Shown piece after piece: positions 1-9,214 of a DNA stretch of 64,000 bases. The notes under the pieces were generated by a model. It was not told the DNA's origin, ran no database searches, and saw only the letters and a list, made by a program, of their open reading frames with translations. The stretch is from Microbacterium sp. JZ31 (GTDB lineage: Bacteria; Actinomycetota; Actinomycetes; Actinomycetales; Microbacteriaceae): the NCBI RefSeq assembly GCF_016805985.1, contig NZ_CP017661.1, positions 310,001 to 374,000 of the forward strand, in the 5' to 3' direction. The stretch's first letter is position 1, and every line of letters starts with the position of its first letter. The position numbers were made by a program, and so were the translations under genes.

Positions 1-562
1 TCGAGATCCGGCCGAGGAAGCCCTTGAACAGCACGGAGAACAGGATGACGGCGGCGAGCGTGACCGTGGCGGTGAGCGCGTCGACCTTGTAGTTCAGCCA
101 CGCCGTGGGTGCGAGGTTGAAGCCGATCAGTGCCACGATCGCACCCGCGACCACCGGCGGCATGAGCTTGTCGACCCAGCCGAGACCCGCGACCTGCACC
201 ACGACGCCCACCAGGGCGAGCAGCACGCCCACCGCGACCACGCCCGCGAGCGCGGAGCCCATGCCGCCGGACGCCGTCGCGGCCGTGATCGGCGCAATGA
301 ACGCGAAGGAGGAGCCGAGGTAGCTGGGCAGGCGGTTGCGCGTGATGAGCAGGAACAGCAGCGTGCCGATACCGCTGAACAGCAGCGTGGTCGACACGGG
401 GAAGCCCGTGATGGTCGGCACGAGGAACGTGGCGCCGAACATCGCGACGACGTGCTGCACGCCCATCGCGACCGTCGCGGGCCAGTTCAGGCGCTCGCTC
501 GGCGCGACGACGCTGCCGGGCTCGACCGTGCGGCCGTTGCCGTGGAGTGTCCACAGGGGCAT
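1..562 (-). CDS. uraA: Uracil/nucleobase permease, NCS2 family (3' part beyond window edge)
   Basis: This is the N-terminal 187 codons of a membrane permease that reads out of the window at base 1. The translation begins MPLWTLHGNG and contains VAMFGATFLVP, LLFSGIGTLLF and SYLGSSFAFI, which closely parallel the first helices of E. coli UraA, a uracil:proton symporter. At least four hydrophobic segments are visible. The ATG at 562-560 is preceded by GAGGAG four bases upstream, which fixes the start. The gene diverges from the esterase at 783. A possible -10 (TATCGT, minus strand 609-604) lies upstream. Substrate specificity beyond uracil/xanthine-type nucleobases cannot be judged from this part. 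Confidence 0.88.
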   Translation of the reverse strand, partial: MPLWTLHGNGRTVEPGSVVAPSERLNWPATVAMGVQHVVAMFGATFLVPTITGFPVSTTLLFSGIGTLLFLLITRNRLPSYLGSSFAFIAPITAATASGGMGSALAGVVAVGVLLALVGVVVQVAGLGWVDKLMPPVVAGAIVALIGFNLAPTAWLNYKVDALTATVTLAAVILFSVLFKGFLGRIS

Positions 563-782
563 GAGGCTCCTCGGGGAAGGGGATCGGAGTGGGGAATCGA
601 TCCACGATACTTCCTGACGCGATCGCGCCCGCGGAGCGACGCGTCCCGCGCCCTCTCCCAGACACCGGGATCCCGCCCCCCCTCCTCGGGAACCTCTTCT
701 ATCCGGGAGCGCACGACGTGGCTAGCGTGTGACGCGTCGGCGCCACTCGGCCCGGTCATCGGTCGCGCAAGGGAGCGTCGCC

Positions 783-2438
783 ATGAAGAAGCAGCTGTCC
801 ACGTGGCTCGCGGCCGTCTCACTCGGCGCGTCGGCCGTCCTGCTCCTGACCGGCGGCGCCGTCGCCCCGGCCACGCCCGCCGCTCCGGTTGCGGGGGCGC
901 CGGCCGCGGCGACGCATCCCGATCCCGCCACGCGCAACAAGCCCGGTCCGCTGACGGAGCGGAAGTGCGCGTCGCTCGACGGCCACACGATCCGGGCGAG
1001 GGACATCGGCCTTCCCACGCGCGGCGCTGTCGTCGAGACCGCCACCTGGCAGGACGGATACTGCGCGGTCACGGGATGGATCCGCGCGGTCAGCGCGCCG
1101 CAGGACATGCAGTTCCGCGTCAACCTGCCCGCCCGGTGGAACGGACGCGCGCTGCAGTACGGCGGGGGCGGCTTCGACGGCACGCTCGTCACGGCGACCG
1201 GCCCCTACACGGCGCAGCCGTCCGGCACCCCCACGCCGCTGCAGCAGGGCTGGGTCACGCTCGGCAGCGACGGCGGTCACCAGGGCGGAGCCGGCTTCGA
1301 CGGCAGCTTCCAGACCGACCCGGAGTTGCTGCGGAACTTCGGGCAGTGGTCGGTGAAGAAGGCGCACGACGCCGCGTGGCACGTCATCCGCGCCGCGTAC
1401 GGCCAGACGCCGAAGTGGTCGTACTTCATCGGGGGCTCGCAGGGCGGTCACGAGGGGCTCGATGCCGCCGCGCGCTATCCGAAGGACTACGACGGCGTCA
1501 TCGCGAACTATCCCGCGTACAACGTCACGATGATGCACATCGGCGCCGTGAACTTCCGCGACGCGCTGCTGATCGACGGCGGCGCCGGATGGATGAACCC
1601 GGCCGAGGTGCGCACGCTCACCGACGCCGTATACGCGACGTGCGACCCCCTCGACGGCGCCGAGGACGGCATCGTGAGCGACGTCGAGGGCTGCGATGCG
1701 GTGTTCCACGCCGAGACGGTGCGGTGTCCCGGCGGCGCCGACACGGGGGATGACTGCCTCTCGGACAGCCAGCTCGCGGCGGTGGAGAAGATGAGCACCG
1801 ACTACGACCTCGGGATCGACATCGAGGGCAACAGCATCTTCGCCAAGAGCGCGCTGCTGCAGGGCGCGCTGTACCAGGGCTTCGCGGGGTTCGGCAGTGG
1901 CCCGTACGCCCAGGGGCTGCAGTTCTCGGTGCTCGACGCGACGTCGCGCTACGGCGTCTCGGGCGGAGACCCGGCCCACGACACGTACACGTTCGACCCG
2001 GCGGACCACGTCGAGCGGATCCAGGAGCTGGGCGAGATCATGGACGTCACGGACGTCTCCCTGCAGCGCTTCGCGGCGTACGGCGGCAAGGTGATCCTGA
2101 CGCACGGCACGATCGACGACTTCATCACGCCGCACAACACGGTGCAGTACTACGAGCGGCTGCAGGATCGGTACGGCAAGCGCCTCGATCGCTTCCTGAG
2201 GTTCTACATGGTGCCCGGCTGGGGACACGGCCAGGGCGTCTTCGCGGCGCAGTACGACGGCCTGTCCGCGATCGTCGACTGGGTCGAGAACCGGGACGCG
2301 CCCGAGCACCTCGTCGCGCGCGACGGCAACGTCGGCGCCGACCGCACGCGACCGATGTGCGAGTACCCCGCGTGGCCGCAGTACAAGGGCAGGGGATCGC
2401 TCGACACGGCGTCGTCCTTCCGGTGCGTGGAGGGCTGA
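783..2438 (+). CDS. Secreted tannase/feruloyl esterase family alpha/beta hydrolase
   Basis: A 551-residue exported serine esterase. Residues 1-35 form a signal peptide (MKKQLS, hydrophobic core, Ala-rich end). The catalytic serine sits in GGSQGG (Ser219), the acid is Asp445 or Asp446 in TIDDF and the base is His482 in PGWGHG, so the order and spacing match the tannase/feruloyl esterase family, whose members release gallate or ferulate from plant esters. The family hallmark of a cysteine just before the serine and just after the histidine is absent: both positions are glycine. The ATG at 783 is preferred over an in-frame ATG at 729 because GGGAG lies 8 bases upstream and the signal peptide then starts correctly. 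A TAGCGT -10-like box lies at 723-728. The gene stands alone, so no pathway context is visible. Confidence 0.85.
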   Translation: MKKQLSTWLAAVSLGASAVLLLTGGAVAPATPAAPVAGAPAAATHPDPATRNKPGPLTERKCASLDGHTIRARDIGLPTRGAVVETATWQDGYCAVTGWIRAVSAPQDMQFRVNLPARWNGRALQYGGGGFDGTLVTATGPYTAQPSGTPTPLQQGWVTLGSDGGHQGGAGFDGSFQTDPELLRNFGQWSVKKAHDAAWHVIRAAYGQTPKWSYFIGGSQGGHEGLDAAARYPKDYDGVIANYPAYNVTMMHIGAVNFRDALLIDGGAGWMNPAEVRTLTDAVYATCDPLDGAEDGIVSDVEGCDAVFHAETVRCPGGADTGDDCLSDSQLAAVEKMSTDYDLGIDIEGNSIFAKSALLQGALYQGFAGFGSGPYAQGLQFSVLDATSRYGVSGGDPAHDTYTFDPADHVERIQELGEIMDVTDVSLQRFAAYGGKVILTHGTIDDFITPHNTVQYYERLQDRYGKRLDRFLRFYMVPGWGHGQGVFAAQYDGLSAIVDWVENRDAPEHLVARDGNVGADRTRPMCEYPAWPQYKGRGSLDTASSFRCVEG

Positions 2439-2572
2439 TCACACCGCCTGCGCGGGATAACGGGGTTGCCACGATCCCGCCCCCGATATGAGATCGCGAG
2501 CGGATTTCCGTAGCGTGGGGAGAACCCGATCCCATACGTAACGCACGTTTCAATCGATAAGCGAGATGAAAA

Positions 2573-4525
2573 ATGGCCGATCAGCCGCGCCCTGGCGCCG
2601 GATCTCCGCCCGAGCGGAAGCCCGTCACCGACCTGGTGAGGGAGGTGACACACCCCGCCCTGATTCCCGGAATCGGCGTCGAGGACACCAACCGGACCTT
2701 CTCCACGAACTGGACCGTCTTCGGCATCGCGGGCGCCCTCGTCCTCGCGGTCGTGATCTGGGGATTCGCCGCGCCGCAGAGCATCAGCGACGCCGGATCC
2801 GCCTCGCTGGGCTGGGTCATGGAGAACTTCGGTTGGCTGTTCTCGCTGCTCGCGATCGCGGTCGTCGTCTTCATGATGGTCGTCGGATACGGACGCACGG
2901 GCGGCATCCGGCTGGGCGCCGATGACGAGGCGCCCGAGTTCTCCACGGTCTCGTGGATCGCGATGCTGTTCTCGGCAGGCATGGGCATCGGCCTGCTGTT
3001 CTGGGGACCGGCCGAGCCGCTGACGTACTTCCTCACGGTGCCGCCGGGCTTCGAGGCGGAGGCGGGCTCGCGTGACGCGATGCACCTCGCGCTCGCGCAG
3101 TCGTTCCTGCACTGGGGCCCGATGGCCTGGGCGTTCTACGCGCTGGTGGGCGGCGCGATCGCGTACGCCGCGTACCGCCGCGGCCGTGCGCCCCTGATCT
3201 CGGCGATCTTCTCGCCCATCTTCAAGGAGCGCACCGAGGGGTGGGCCGGCGCGATCATCGACGTGTTCGCGATCATCGTGACCCTGTTCGGCACGGCCGT
3301 CACGCTCGGCATGGGCGCGCTGCAGATCGCCCGCGGCGCCGAATTCGTCACGGGGATCGGCCCGCTCGGCAACGGCGCGATCATCGCGATCGTGACGGTC
3401 CTGACCGCCGCCTTCGTGATCTCGGCGGTCTCGGGCATCAAGCGCGGCATCCGCATCCTGTCCAACATCAACATGGTCATCGCCCTGGTGATCGGCGTGC
3501 TGCTGTTCGCGCTCGGGCCCGCGCTGCTCCTGCTGAACATGGTGCCCGCGTCGGTCTCGGCGCTCTTCGCGGAGCTGTGGACGATGCTCATGCGCAATCC
3601 CGCGCAGGGCGAGGACGCGGCCACCTTCGTCAACAGCTGGACCAACTACTACTGGGCGTGGTGGATCTCCTGGACGCCGTTCGTCGGCATGTTCATCGCG
3701 AAGATCTCGCGCGGCCGCACGCTGCGCGAGTTCATCACCGTCGTGATCGTCGTTCCCGCCGTCGTGTGCATCGTCTGGTTCGGCGTCATGGGCGGCTCGG
3801 CCATGTACTTCGACGAGCTCACGGGCACGGTCGGCCAGGCGATGGCCGACGGCGGCACGGAGGCCGTGCTGTTCGCGGTGCTCGACCAGTTGCCGATCGG
3901 TCTCCTGCTCTCGGTGCTGGCGATGATCTCGATCGTGCTGTTCTTCGTGACGTCGGCCGACTCGGCCGCGATCGTCATGGGATCCATGAGCCAGCGCGGC
4001 AAGCCCGAGCCGTCGACGTGGGTCACGATCACGTGGGGCGTGCTGCTCGGCGCCGCGGCGCTCGCGCTGCTGCTGGCGGGTGGCGAGACTGCGCTGTCCG
4101 GCCTGCAGTCGATCATGGTCGTCACGGCGCTGCCGTTCGCCGTGATCGTGATCGGCATCATGATCGCGTGGGCCCGGGAGCTCGCGACGGATCCGTACAT
4201 CATGCGGCGGCGCTTCGCCCGCGCGGCCATCGCGCAGGGCGTGCGCCTGGGCATCGAGGAGCACGGCGACGACTTCGTGTTCGGGGCGACCGAGGTCGCG
4301 CCGGATCAGGGCGCCGGTGCCGCGATCGACACCGAGGACCCGTCGCTCGTCGAGTGGTACACGACCGCGACCGAGCAGATCGACGTGCTGACGGCGGACG
4401 ACGTCAACCGCACGCTCGAGCCGGGGCGCGTCCAGCGGAAGGGGCCGGATCACCCGGAGCACACCGCGTCGGGTGAGGCGTCGCTCGTGGTCGGCGAGGA
4501 CCGGAAGAAGCCAGAGCGCACCTGA
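2573..4525 (+). CDS. BCCT family glycine betaine/choline/carnitine transporter
   Basis: A 650-residue secondary transporter for quaternary-ammonium osmolytes, driven by sodium or proton gradients. About twelve hydrophobic helices span residues 45-550. The BCCT signature with its tryptophan cluster is present as YYWAWWISWTPFVGMFIA followed by RISRGR-like basic residues, near residues 358-385, and an SADSA motif occurs in a later helix. The soluble C-terminal tail of roughly 100 residues is acidic and charged, as in osmosensing BCCT proteins such as BetP, but no sensor function can be proven here. A TAGCGT -10-like box at 2511-2516 would give a leader of about 50 bases. The RBS before the ATG is weak. 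A strong terminator follows at 4538. Confidence 0.9.
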   Translation: MADQPRPGAGSPPERKPVTDLVREVTHPALIPGIGVEDTNRTFSTNWTVFGIAGALVLAVVIWGFAAPQSISDAGSASLGWVMENFGWLFSLLAIAVVVFMMVVGYGRTGGIRLGADDEAPEFSTVSWIAMLFSAGMGIGLLFWGPAEPLTYFLTVPPGFEAEAGSRDAMHLALAQSFLHWGPMAWAFYALVGGAIAYAAYRRGRAPLISAIFSPIFKERTEGWAGAIIDVFAIIVTLFGTAVTLGMGALQIARGAEFVTGIGPLGNGAIIAIVTVLTAAFVISAVSGIKRGIRILSNINMVIALVIGVLLFALGPALLLLNMVPASVSALFAELWTMLMRNPAQGEDAATFVNSWTNYYWAWWISWTPFVGMFIAKISRGRTLREFITVVIVVPAVVCIVWFGVMGGSAMYFDELTGTVGQAMADGGTEAVLFAVLDQLPIGLLLSVLAMISIVLFFVTSADSAAIVMGSMSQRGKPEPSTWVTITWGVLLGAAALALLLAGGETALSGLQSIMVVTALPFAVIVIGIMIAWARELATDPYIMRRRFARAAIAQGVRLGIEEHGDDFVFGATEVAPDQGAGAAIDTEDPSLVEWYTTATEQIDVLTADDVNRTLEPGRVQRKGPDHPEHTASGEASLVVGEDRKKPERT

Positions 4526-4537
4526 GCGCCCTCGACG

Positions 4538-4585
4538 TGCCCCGAATGGTCGCCTTCTCGCCCGAGATGGCGGCCGTTCGGGGCA
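4538..4585. terminator. Bidirectional hairpin terminator between BCCT gene and purC
   Basis: Arms 4538-4554 and 4569-4585 pair over 17 positions, with only two G-U wobbles, around a 14-base loop. It lies between convergent genes, so it probably serves both strands. No long T-run follows, as is usual in high-GC actinobacteria. Confidence 0.7.
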
Positions 4586-4594
4586 AACGGCTTC

Positions 4595-5470
4595 TCAGGA
4601 CGTGAGCTTGCCGATCAGCTCGCGATAGCGCGCCACGGTGCGCTCGACGACCTCGGCGGGAAGCTCGGGCGGCGTGCCCTGCTTGTCCCAGTTCGCGGCG
4701 AGCCAGTCGCGCACGATCTGCTTGTCGAAGCTCGCCATGCGCTCCTTCGGGGTCGCACCGGTGCGCCATGCCTCGGCGTCCCAGTAGCGCGATGAGTCGC
4801 TCGTGAGCACCTCGTCCGCTAGGCGCAGGACGCCGTCCGCGTCCGTGCCGAATTCGAACTTGGTGTCGGCGAGGATGAGGCCGTGCGCCTCGGCGGTGGC
4901 GGCAGCGCGGCGATAGATCGCGAGCGACGTGTCGCGCAGCTCGGCCGCGCGCTCGGCGCCGACGAGCTCGACCGTCCTGTCGAACGAGATGTTCTCGTCG
5001 TGCTCGCCCATCGGCGCCTTGTACGCCGGGGTGAAGATCGGCTCGGGCAGGCGGACGCCGTCCTGCAGCCCCTCCGGCAGCGGGATGCCGCAGACGGTGC
5101 CGTGCTCGGTGTACTCGGCCCAGCCGGAACCGGTCAGGTAGCCGCGCACCACGCACTCCACGGGGAGCATGTCGAGCGAGCGCACGATCATGGCGCGCCC
5201 CGCCACCTCGCCGGGAACCGCCTCGCCCGTGAGGTGGTTCGGGATGACCTCGCCGCCGTCGGCGCCCGCGAGCTGGTCGAACCACCACATGCTGAGCGTC
5301 GTGAGCAGCGCGCCCTTGTCCGGGATGCCGGGGGAGAGCACGTAGTCGAACGCGCTCACGCGGTCGCTCGCGACCACGAGCATGCGCCCCGGATCGCCGT
5401 CGGCCGGCGCGTAGAGATCGCGCACCTTGCCGGAGTACGTGTGCTTCCAACCCGGGATATCGACAGTCAC
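4595..5470 (-). CDS. purC: Phosphoribosylaminoimidazole-succinocarboxamide synthase (SAICAR synthase)
   Basis: A 291-residue cytosolic enzyme of de novo purine synthesis that joins CAIR and aspartate using ATP. The N-terminus carries the SAICAR synthase opening HTYSGKVRDLY, and the nucleotide-binding VVASDRVSAFD follows near residues 34-44. CVVRGYLTGSGW (about 110-121) and DTKFEFG (near 207) are further family motifs. Length is typical of the monodomain enzyme. The start is GTG at 5470-5468, preceded by a GATGGGG-like ribosome site. It lies 70 bases downstream of purD on the same strand and is probably co-transcribed with it. Confidence 0.96.
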   Translation of the reverse strand: MTVDIPGWKHTYSGKVRDLYAPADGDPGRMLVVASDRVSAFDYVLSPGIPDKGALLTTLSMWWFDQLAGADGGEVIPNHLTGEAVPGEVAGRAMIVRSLDMLPVECVVRGYLTGSGWAEYTEHGTVCGIPLPEGLQDGVRLPEPIFTPAYKAPMGEHDENISFDRTVELVGAERAAELRDTSLAIYRRAAATAEAHGLILADTKFEFGTDADGVLRLADEVLTSDSSRYWDAEAWRTGATPKERMASFDKQIVRDWLAANWDKQGTPPELPAEVVERTVARYRELIGKLTS

Positions 5471-5540
5471 GGCCCCATCATCCCATCCGGCCGGTGGCGG
5501 GCTTGATCGCGCGGGCGAGACGCCCGGCGCCGTGGGCTGA

Positions 5541-6806
5541 CTACTCGACGCGGGCGGCGATGTCGGTGCGGTGGTGCGCGCCCTCGAGGCCGATGCGGCC
5601 GATCGCCTCGTACGCGCGCTCGCGCGCGGAGCGGAAGTCGGGCCCGAGCGCGACCACGTTCAGCACGCGGCCTCCCGTCGCCACGAGGCCGTCGCCCTCG
5701 CCGGCCGTCGCCGCGTGCGCGATGTGCACGCCCTCGACCGCCGCCGCCTCGGCGAGGCCGGTCAGCGCACGACCCGTGATCGGCTTCTCCGGGTAGCCCT
5801 CGCTCGCCAGCACGACCGTCACCGCGACGTCGTCCGCGAACTCCGGCTCGGGCTCGTCCTCGAGCGTGCCGGTCGCCGCCGCGAGCAGCAGCCGCGACAG
5901 CGGCGTCGTCAGGCGCGGCAGCACCACCTGCGTCTCGGGGTCGCCGAAGCGCGCGTTGAACTCGATCACGCGCACGCCGGCCGGGGTCAGGATGAGCCCG
6001 GCGTACAGCAGGCCGATGAAGGGCGTGCCCTCCTCGTCCAGGCGCCGGATGACCGGCAGCGCGACGGTCTCGGTGACGTGCGCGACGAATTCGGCCTCGG
6101 AGCCGAACTGCTCGGCGAGCCACGGCAGCGGCGAGTACGCGCCCATGCCGCCCGTGTTCGGGCCCGCGTCGCCGTCGAGCGCGCGCTTGAAGTCCTGCGC
6201 GGGGCTGAGCGCGCGCACCGTGTCGCCGTCGCTCAGGAAGAACAGCGACACCTCGGGGCCGGAGAGGAACTCCTCGATGAGGACGGCACCGCTCGGCAGG
6301 TACGTCTCGGCGTGCGCGAGCGCCGCCGCACGGTCCTCGGTCACGATGACGCCCTTGCCCGCCGCGAGTCCGTCGGCCTTCACGACATACGGCGCGCCGA
6401 ACTCGTCGAGCGCGGCGGCGACCTCGTCCCGCGTGCGCGCGTGCGTCGCGCGGCCCGTCGGCACCCCCGCGGCCGACATGATCCGCTTGGCGAACGCCTT
6501 GGAGCCCTCGAGCTGCGCCGCGGCGCGACCGGGTCCGAAGACCGGGATGCCCCGCTCGCGCAGCTCATCCGCGACGCCGGCGATGAGCGGCGCCTCGGGG
6601 CCCACGACGACGAGGTCGACGGCGTTCTCGATCGCGAATCCCGTGACGGCGACCGGATCGACCATGTCCACGTCGACGAGCGTCGCGTCACGTGCGATGC
6701 CCGCGTTGCCGGGGGCGGCGAGCAGCTCGTGGCCGGCCTCCTCCGAGCGCAGGGCGAGGACGAGGGCGTGCTCGCGCGCGCCGGAACCGAGGACCAGGAT
6801 CTTCAC
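5541..6806 (-). CDS. purD: Phosphoribosylamine-glycine ligase (GAR synthetase)
   Basis: A 421-residue ATP-grasp enzyme that makes GAR from phosphoribosylamine and glycine, the second step of purine synthesis. The N-terminus MKILVLGSGAREHAL is the conserved nucleotide-fold opening. ATP-grasp motifs include YVVKADGLAAGKGVIV (about 139-154) and EFNARFGDPETQ (about 287-298). The start is GTG at 6806-6804, exactly 6 bases after a TAGGCT -10 box (minus strand 6818-6813). No Shine-Dalgarno is evident, so the transcript is probably leaderless. It is the first gene of a purD-purC unit. Confidence 0.96.
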   Translation of the reverse strand: MKILVLGSGAREHALVLALRSEEAGHELLAAPGNAGIARDATLVDVDMVDPVAVTGFAIENAVDLVVVGPEAPLIAGVADELRERGIPVFGPGRAAAQLEGSKAFAKRIMSAAGVPTGRATHARTRDEVAAALDEFGAPYVVKADGLAAGKGVIVTEDRAAALAHAETYLPSGAVLIEEFLSGPEVSLFFLSDGDTVRALSPAQDFKRALDGDAGPNTGGMGAYSPLPWLAEQFGSEAEFVAHVTETVALPVIRRLDEEGTPFIGLLYAGLILTPAGVRVIEFNARFGDPETQVVLPRLTTPLSRLLLAAATGTLEDEPEPEFADDVAVTVVLASEGYPEKPITGRALTGLAEAAAVEGVHIAHAATAGEGDGLVATGGRVLNVVALGPDFRSARERAYEAIGRIGLEGAHHRTDIAARVE

Positions 6807-6812
6807 GCGCCC

Positions 6813-6818
6813 AGCCTA
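6813..6818 (-). promoter_or_regulatory. -10 box of leaderless purD promoter
   Basis: TAGGCT on the minus strand is followed by six bases and then the GTG start. This puts the expected transcription start at or next to the start codon. The -35 region is not recognisable. Confidence 0.5.
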
Positions 6819-6926
6819 TCGACCGGCCGCAGAGGGCCCCGGGCGGATCACGGCGCCTGGGCGTGGCGACGGAGGCGCGCGGTGCAGGACACTGCCGCCG
6901 CGGCCCGCCTTCGCTACGGTCGAGAG

Positions 6927-7421
6927 GTGGGTATGCACCGAACGGCCGCCCGATGCGCACGCGCCGTGACCGCGCTCGCGCTCGTCGCGGCGCTCACAAC
7001 CGGATGCGGGATCCGGATCCCGACGGATCCGGACGGCACGCTCGATCGCGTCGAGAACGGGCAGCTGCGGGCCGGCGCCTCGCCCGACGGCGACCGCGTG
7101 CACGTCGACGGCGACGACGTGGGCGGGCCGCTGCCCGAACTCGTGGAACAGTTCGCGGCGTCGGTCGACGCGGAGGTGGCCTGGACGGTCGCGAGCGAGG
7201 AGAGCCTCGTCACGGCGATCGAGGAGGGCGAGCTCGACCTCGCGGTCGGCGGCATGACCGACAGGACGCCGTGGACGAATCGCGTGGCGATCACGCGCGG
7301 ATTCACCGGCCTGCCGGGTGTCGACGACAAGCGGCCGGTCGTGCTGCTCGCCCCGCTCGGCGAGAACAGGTTCGTGAGCGAGCTCGAGACGTTCCTGGAT
7401 CAGCGGGCGAGCGCCGGATGA
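6927..7421 (+). CDS. Small lipoprotein with a partial solute-binding-protein-like fold
   Basis: A 164-residue predicted lipoprotein. The signal region ends in a lipobox (ALTTGC), so the cysteine would be lipidated and the protein tethered outside the membrane. The segment with SLVTAIEEGELDLAVGGMTD resembles the ligand-binding lobe of family-3 solute-binding proteins, but the protein is about half the length of a full binding protein. The GTG at 6927 lies 6 bases after TACGGT (6915-6920), which fits a leaderless start. The ATG at 6933, with GAGAGG upstream, is an alternative. Its stop overlaps the start of the CDF transporter gene (ATGA), so the two products are translationally coupled and probably act together. 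Function is unknown. Confidence 0.65.
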   Translation: MGMHRTAARCARAVTALALVAALTTGCGIRIPTDPDGTLDRVENGQLRAGASPDGDRVHVDGDDVGGPLPELVEQFAASVDAEVAWTVASEESLVTAIEEGELDLAVGGMTDRTPWTNRVAITRGFTGLPGVDDKRPVVLLAPLGENRFVSELETFLDQRASAG

Positions 7422-8398
7422 AGACGCGCCGCTTCGGACGCACGGATCTGCCCGCCGAGCAGGCGGAGGCGATGCGGAAGGCCATCGGCATCGAGGTCTT
7501 CACGATCTGCTACACGACGGTCACCATCACGCTGATCGCGCTCGTGGTCGGCAGCTCGCAGGCGATGCGCACGGCGTGGATCGAGGACATGCTCTCGCTG
7601 CTGCCGCAGATCGCCTTCCTCGTCGCGCTCATCTTCATCCGGCGGCGCCCCAGCCGGAGCTTCCCCTTCGGCATGCACCGCGCGATGGGCGTCGGGCACC
7701 TCGTCGCGGGCGTGGCGCTGCTGATCGTGGGCGGGAATCTGGCGGTCGAGGCCGTCAGCGGGTTCATCCGCGCCGAGCACCCCACGATCGGCACGGTGAA
7801 CCTGTTCGGCGTCACGATCTGGCAGGGCTGGCTGATGATGGGCGTGATGGCGCTGCTCGTCATCGCCCCGCCGTTCTACGGCCGCTACAAGGCGAAGCTC
7901 GCCGGTCCCCTGCACAACAAGCTGCTGCACGCGGACGCCGACATGGCGAAGGCCGACTGGCAGACCACGGTCGCCTCGATCGTCGGGGTCGCGGGCGTCG
8001 GCATCGGGCTGTGGTGGCTCGACTACGCGGCCGCGCTGTTCATCTCGCTCGGGATCCTGTGGGACGGCTGGCGCAACACGGTCAAGGCGGTCGAGGACCT
8101 CATCGACAAGCGCGCGACGACCTACGACGAGCGGTCGGTCCATCCGGTCATCGTCGACGTCCTCCGCCTGCTGCGCGGCACCCGTGGCGTGCGGGATGCC
8201 GCGGTGCGCGTGCGCGATCTCGGTCAGGTGCTGCACGTCGAGGCGTTCGTCGTGCCGCGCCGCGGCCGGATCGACGTCGATGAGCTGGAGCGCCTGCAGC
8301 ACCGGATCCTGGGGCTCGACTGGAAGATGCAGGATGTCGTCGTGATCCCGGTCTCCTCTCTTCCTCCCGAGGCCACGGCCCGGGTGGACGGCTCGTAA
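7418..8398 (+). CDS. Cation diffusion facilitator (CDF) family metal transporter
   Basis: A 326-residue inner-membrane metal/proton antiporter. Helices cover about residues 25-215: helix II has the variant [11 protein letters not shown] and helix V has [17 protein letters not shown], giving the CDF histidine-aspartate metal site. A cytosolic C-terminal dimerisation domain with the CDF pattern of valine and histidine residues follows ([16 protein letters not shown]). The usual helix II HxxxD site is degenerate in this branch, so the metal (Zn, Mn, Fe or Co) cannot be named. The ATG at 7418 overlaps the lipoprotein stop by four bases. The gene is followed closely by the sterol-carrier-like gene. 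Confidence 0.85.
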   Translation: MKTRRFGRTDLPAEQAEAMRKAIGIEVFTICYTTVTITLIALVVGSSQAMRTAWIEDMLSLLPQIAFLVALIFIRRRPSRSFPFGMHRAMGVGHLVAGVALLIVGGNLAVEAVSGFIRAEHPTIGTVNLFGVTIWQGWLMMGVMALLVIAPPFYGRYKAKLAGPLHNKLLHADADMAKADWQTTVASIVGVAGVGIGLWWLDYAAALFISLGILWDGWRNTVKAVEDLIDKRATTYDERSVHPVIVDVLRLLRGTRGVRDAAVRVRDLGQVLHVEAFVVPRRGRIDVDELERLQHRILGLDWKMQDVVVIPVSSLPPEATARVDGS

Positions 8399-8409
8399 GC
8401 TGGATCGCC

Positions 8410-8775
8410 ATGCCCAGGATCGACACCGCCGCCGGACGCGACGCGCTCGCCGCGGTCGCGACGGCCGTCGCCGCCGGAGACAAGCCCGCTCGCCAGGCGC
8501 ACGCCACCGCCGTGCGCTACCTGCTGCAGCTGCTGGCGGAGAAGGCCCCGGGGAACAGCGTCGAGGTGCGCGTGCCGCCCTTCGGTGCGGCGCAGGTGAT
8601 CCAGGGGCCGCGGCACACGCGCGGCACGCCGCCCAACGTGGTCGAGATGGACCCGCAGACGTGGATCGAGCTCGCCACCGGTGCGCTCGCGTGGGCCGAC
8701 GCGGCCGTGTCCGGCCGGGTGCAGGCATCCGGTGTGCGAGCCGACCTCTCCGCCGTGCTTCCGCTGCGCCCCTGA
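8410..8775 (+). CDS. Sterol carrier family protein (small actinobacterial type)
   Basis: A 121-residue soluble protein of the actinobacterial 'sterol carrier family' set, common next to purine genes in Microbacteriaceae. Visible landmarks are [22 protein letters not shown] and [19 protein letters not shown], then a C-terminal [14 protein letters not shown] helix typical of SCP-x/MDMPI-like C-terminal domains. The name reflects fold similarity. No sterol or lipid role has been shown from this sequence. A TAAGCT box at 8396-8401 ends eight bases before the ATG, which would make it nearly leaderless. Confidence 0.75.
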   Translation: MPRIDTAAGRDALAAVATAVAAGDKPARQAHATAVRYLLQLLAEKAPGNSVEVRVPPFGAAQVIQGPRHTRGTPPNVVEMDPQTWIELATGALAWADAAVSGRVQASGVRADLSAVLPLRP

Positions 8776-8844
8776 ACGGTCGGATGGAGGATTCGGGCGG
8801 CGTACGCACGCCCGTCATTCAGGAACGGGTGGGAGGATGACGGC

Positions 8845-9198
8845 ATGTCCTCGCACGCCCCGTTCCCTGCCGAAGGGGGAGTCCCCGCCGACCAGCTCGT
8901 CTCCGAGCAGGTGACCGTGCGGCGGTCGCCGCGCTACGGCGTGTTCGCCGCGGTCGGCGCGGCGCTCGGCATCGTCGTCGCGATGATCCTCGCGACGGCT
9001 TTCGACGGCACGAGCGAGCCCAGCCCGTTCACCGAGGTCGTCTACTCGCCGTCGCAGGCGTTCGGCTTCATCCTGCTCTGGTGCGTTCCCGCGGGCATCC
9101 TGCTTGCGATGGTCGCCGCGCTCGTGCTCGAGTGGACGATCGGCCGTCGCACGCGCCGCGTCACGGTCCTGCACGAGACCGTCGCCGACCCGGAGTGA
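8845..9198 (+). CDS. Small membrane protein with two transmembrane helices, function unknown
   Basis: 117 residues, with a soluble N-terminus of about 33 residues, helices at about 37-57 and 78-100, and a short basic-then-acidic tail (RRTRRVTVLHETVADPE). GGGAGG lies upstream of the ATG. I recall such proteins in Microbacteriaceae under the name 'potassium transporter Trk', but two helices cannot form a Trk pore and I see no Trk motif, so that label should not be trusted. The gene is followed by two hairpins separating it from the convergent ridA operon. Confidence 0.7.
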   Translation: MSSHAPFPAEGGVPADQLVSEQVTVRRSPRYGVFAAVGAALGIVVAMILATAFDGTSEPSPFTEVVYSPSQAFGFILLWCVPAGILLAMVAALVLEWTIGRRTRRVTVLHETVADPE

Positions 9199-9214
9199 TC
9201 GCGTCGCGGGTCGC

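Noticed and set aside
2204-4462. Long minus-strand frame (over 700 codons) across the BCCT gene
   Set aside because: Low-complexity Arg/Asp/His translation with no recognisable motif; the plus-strand frame is an unmistakable transporter.
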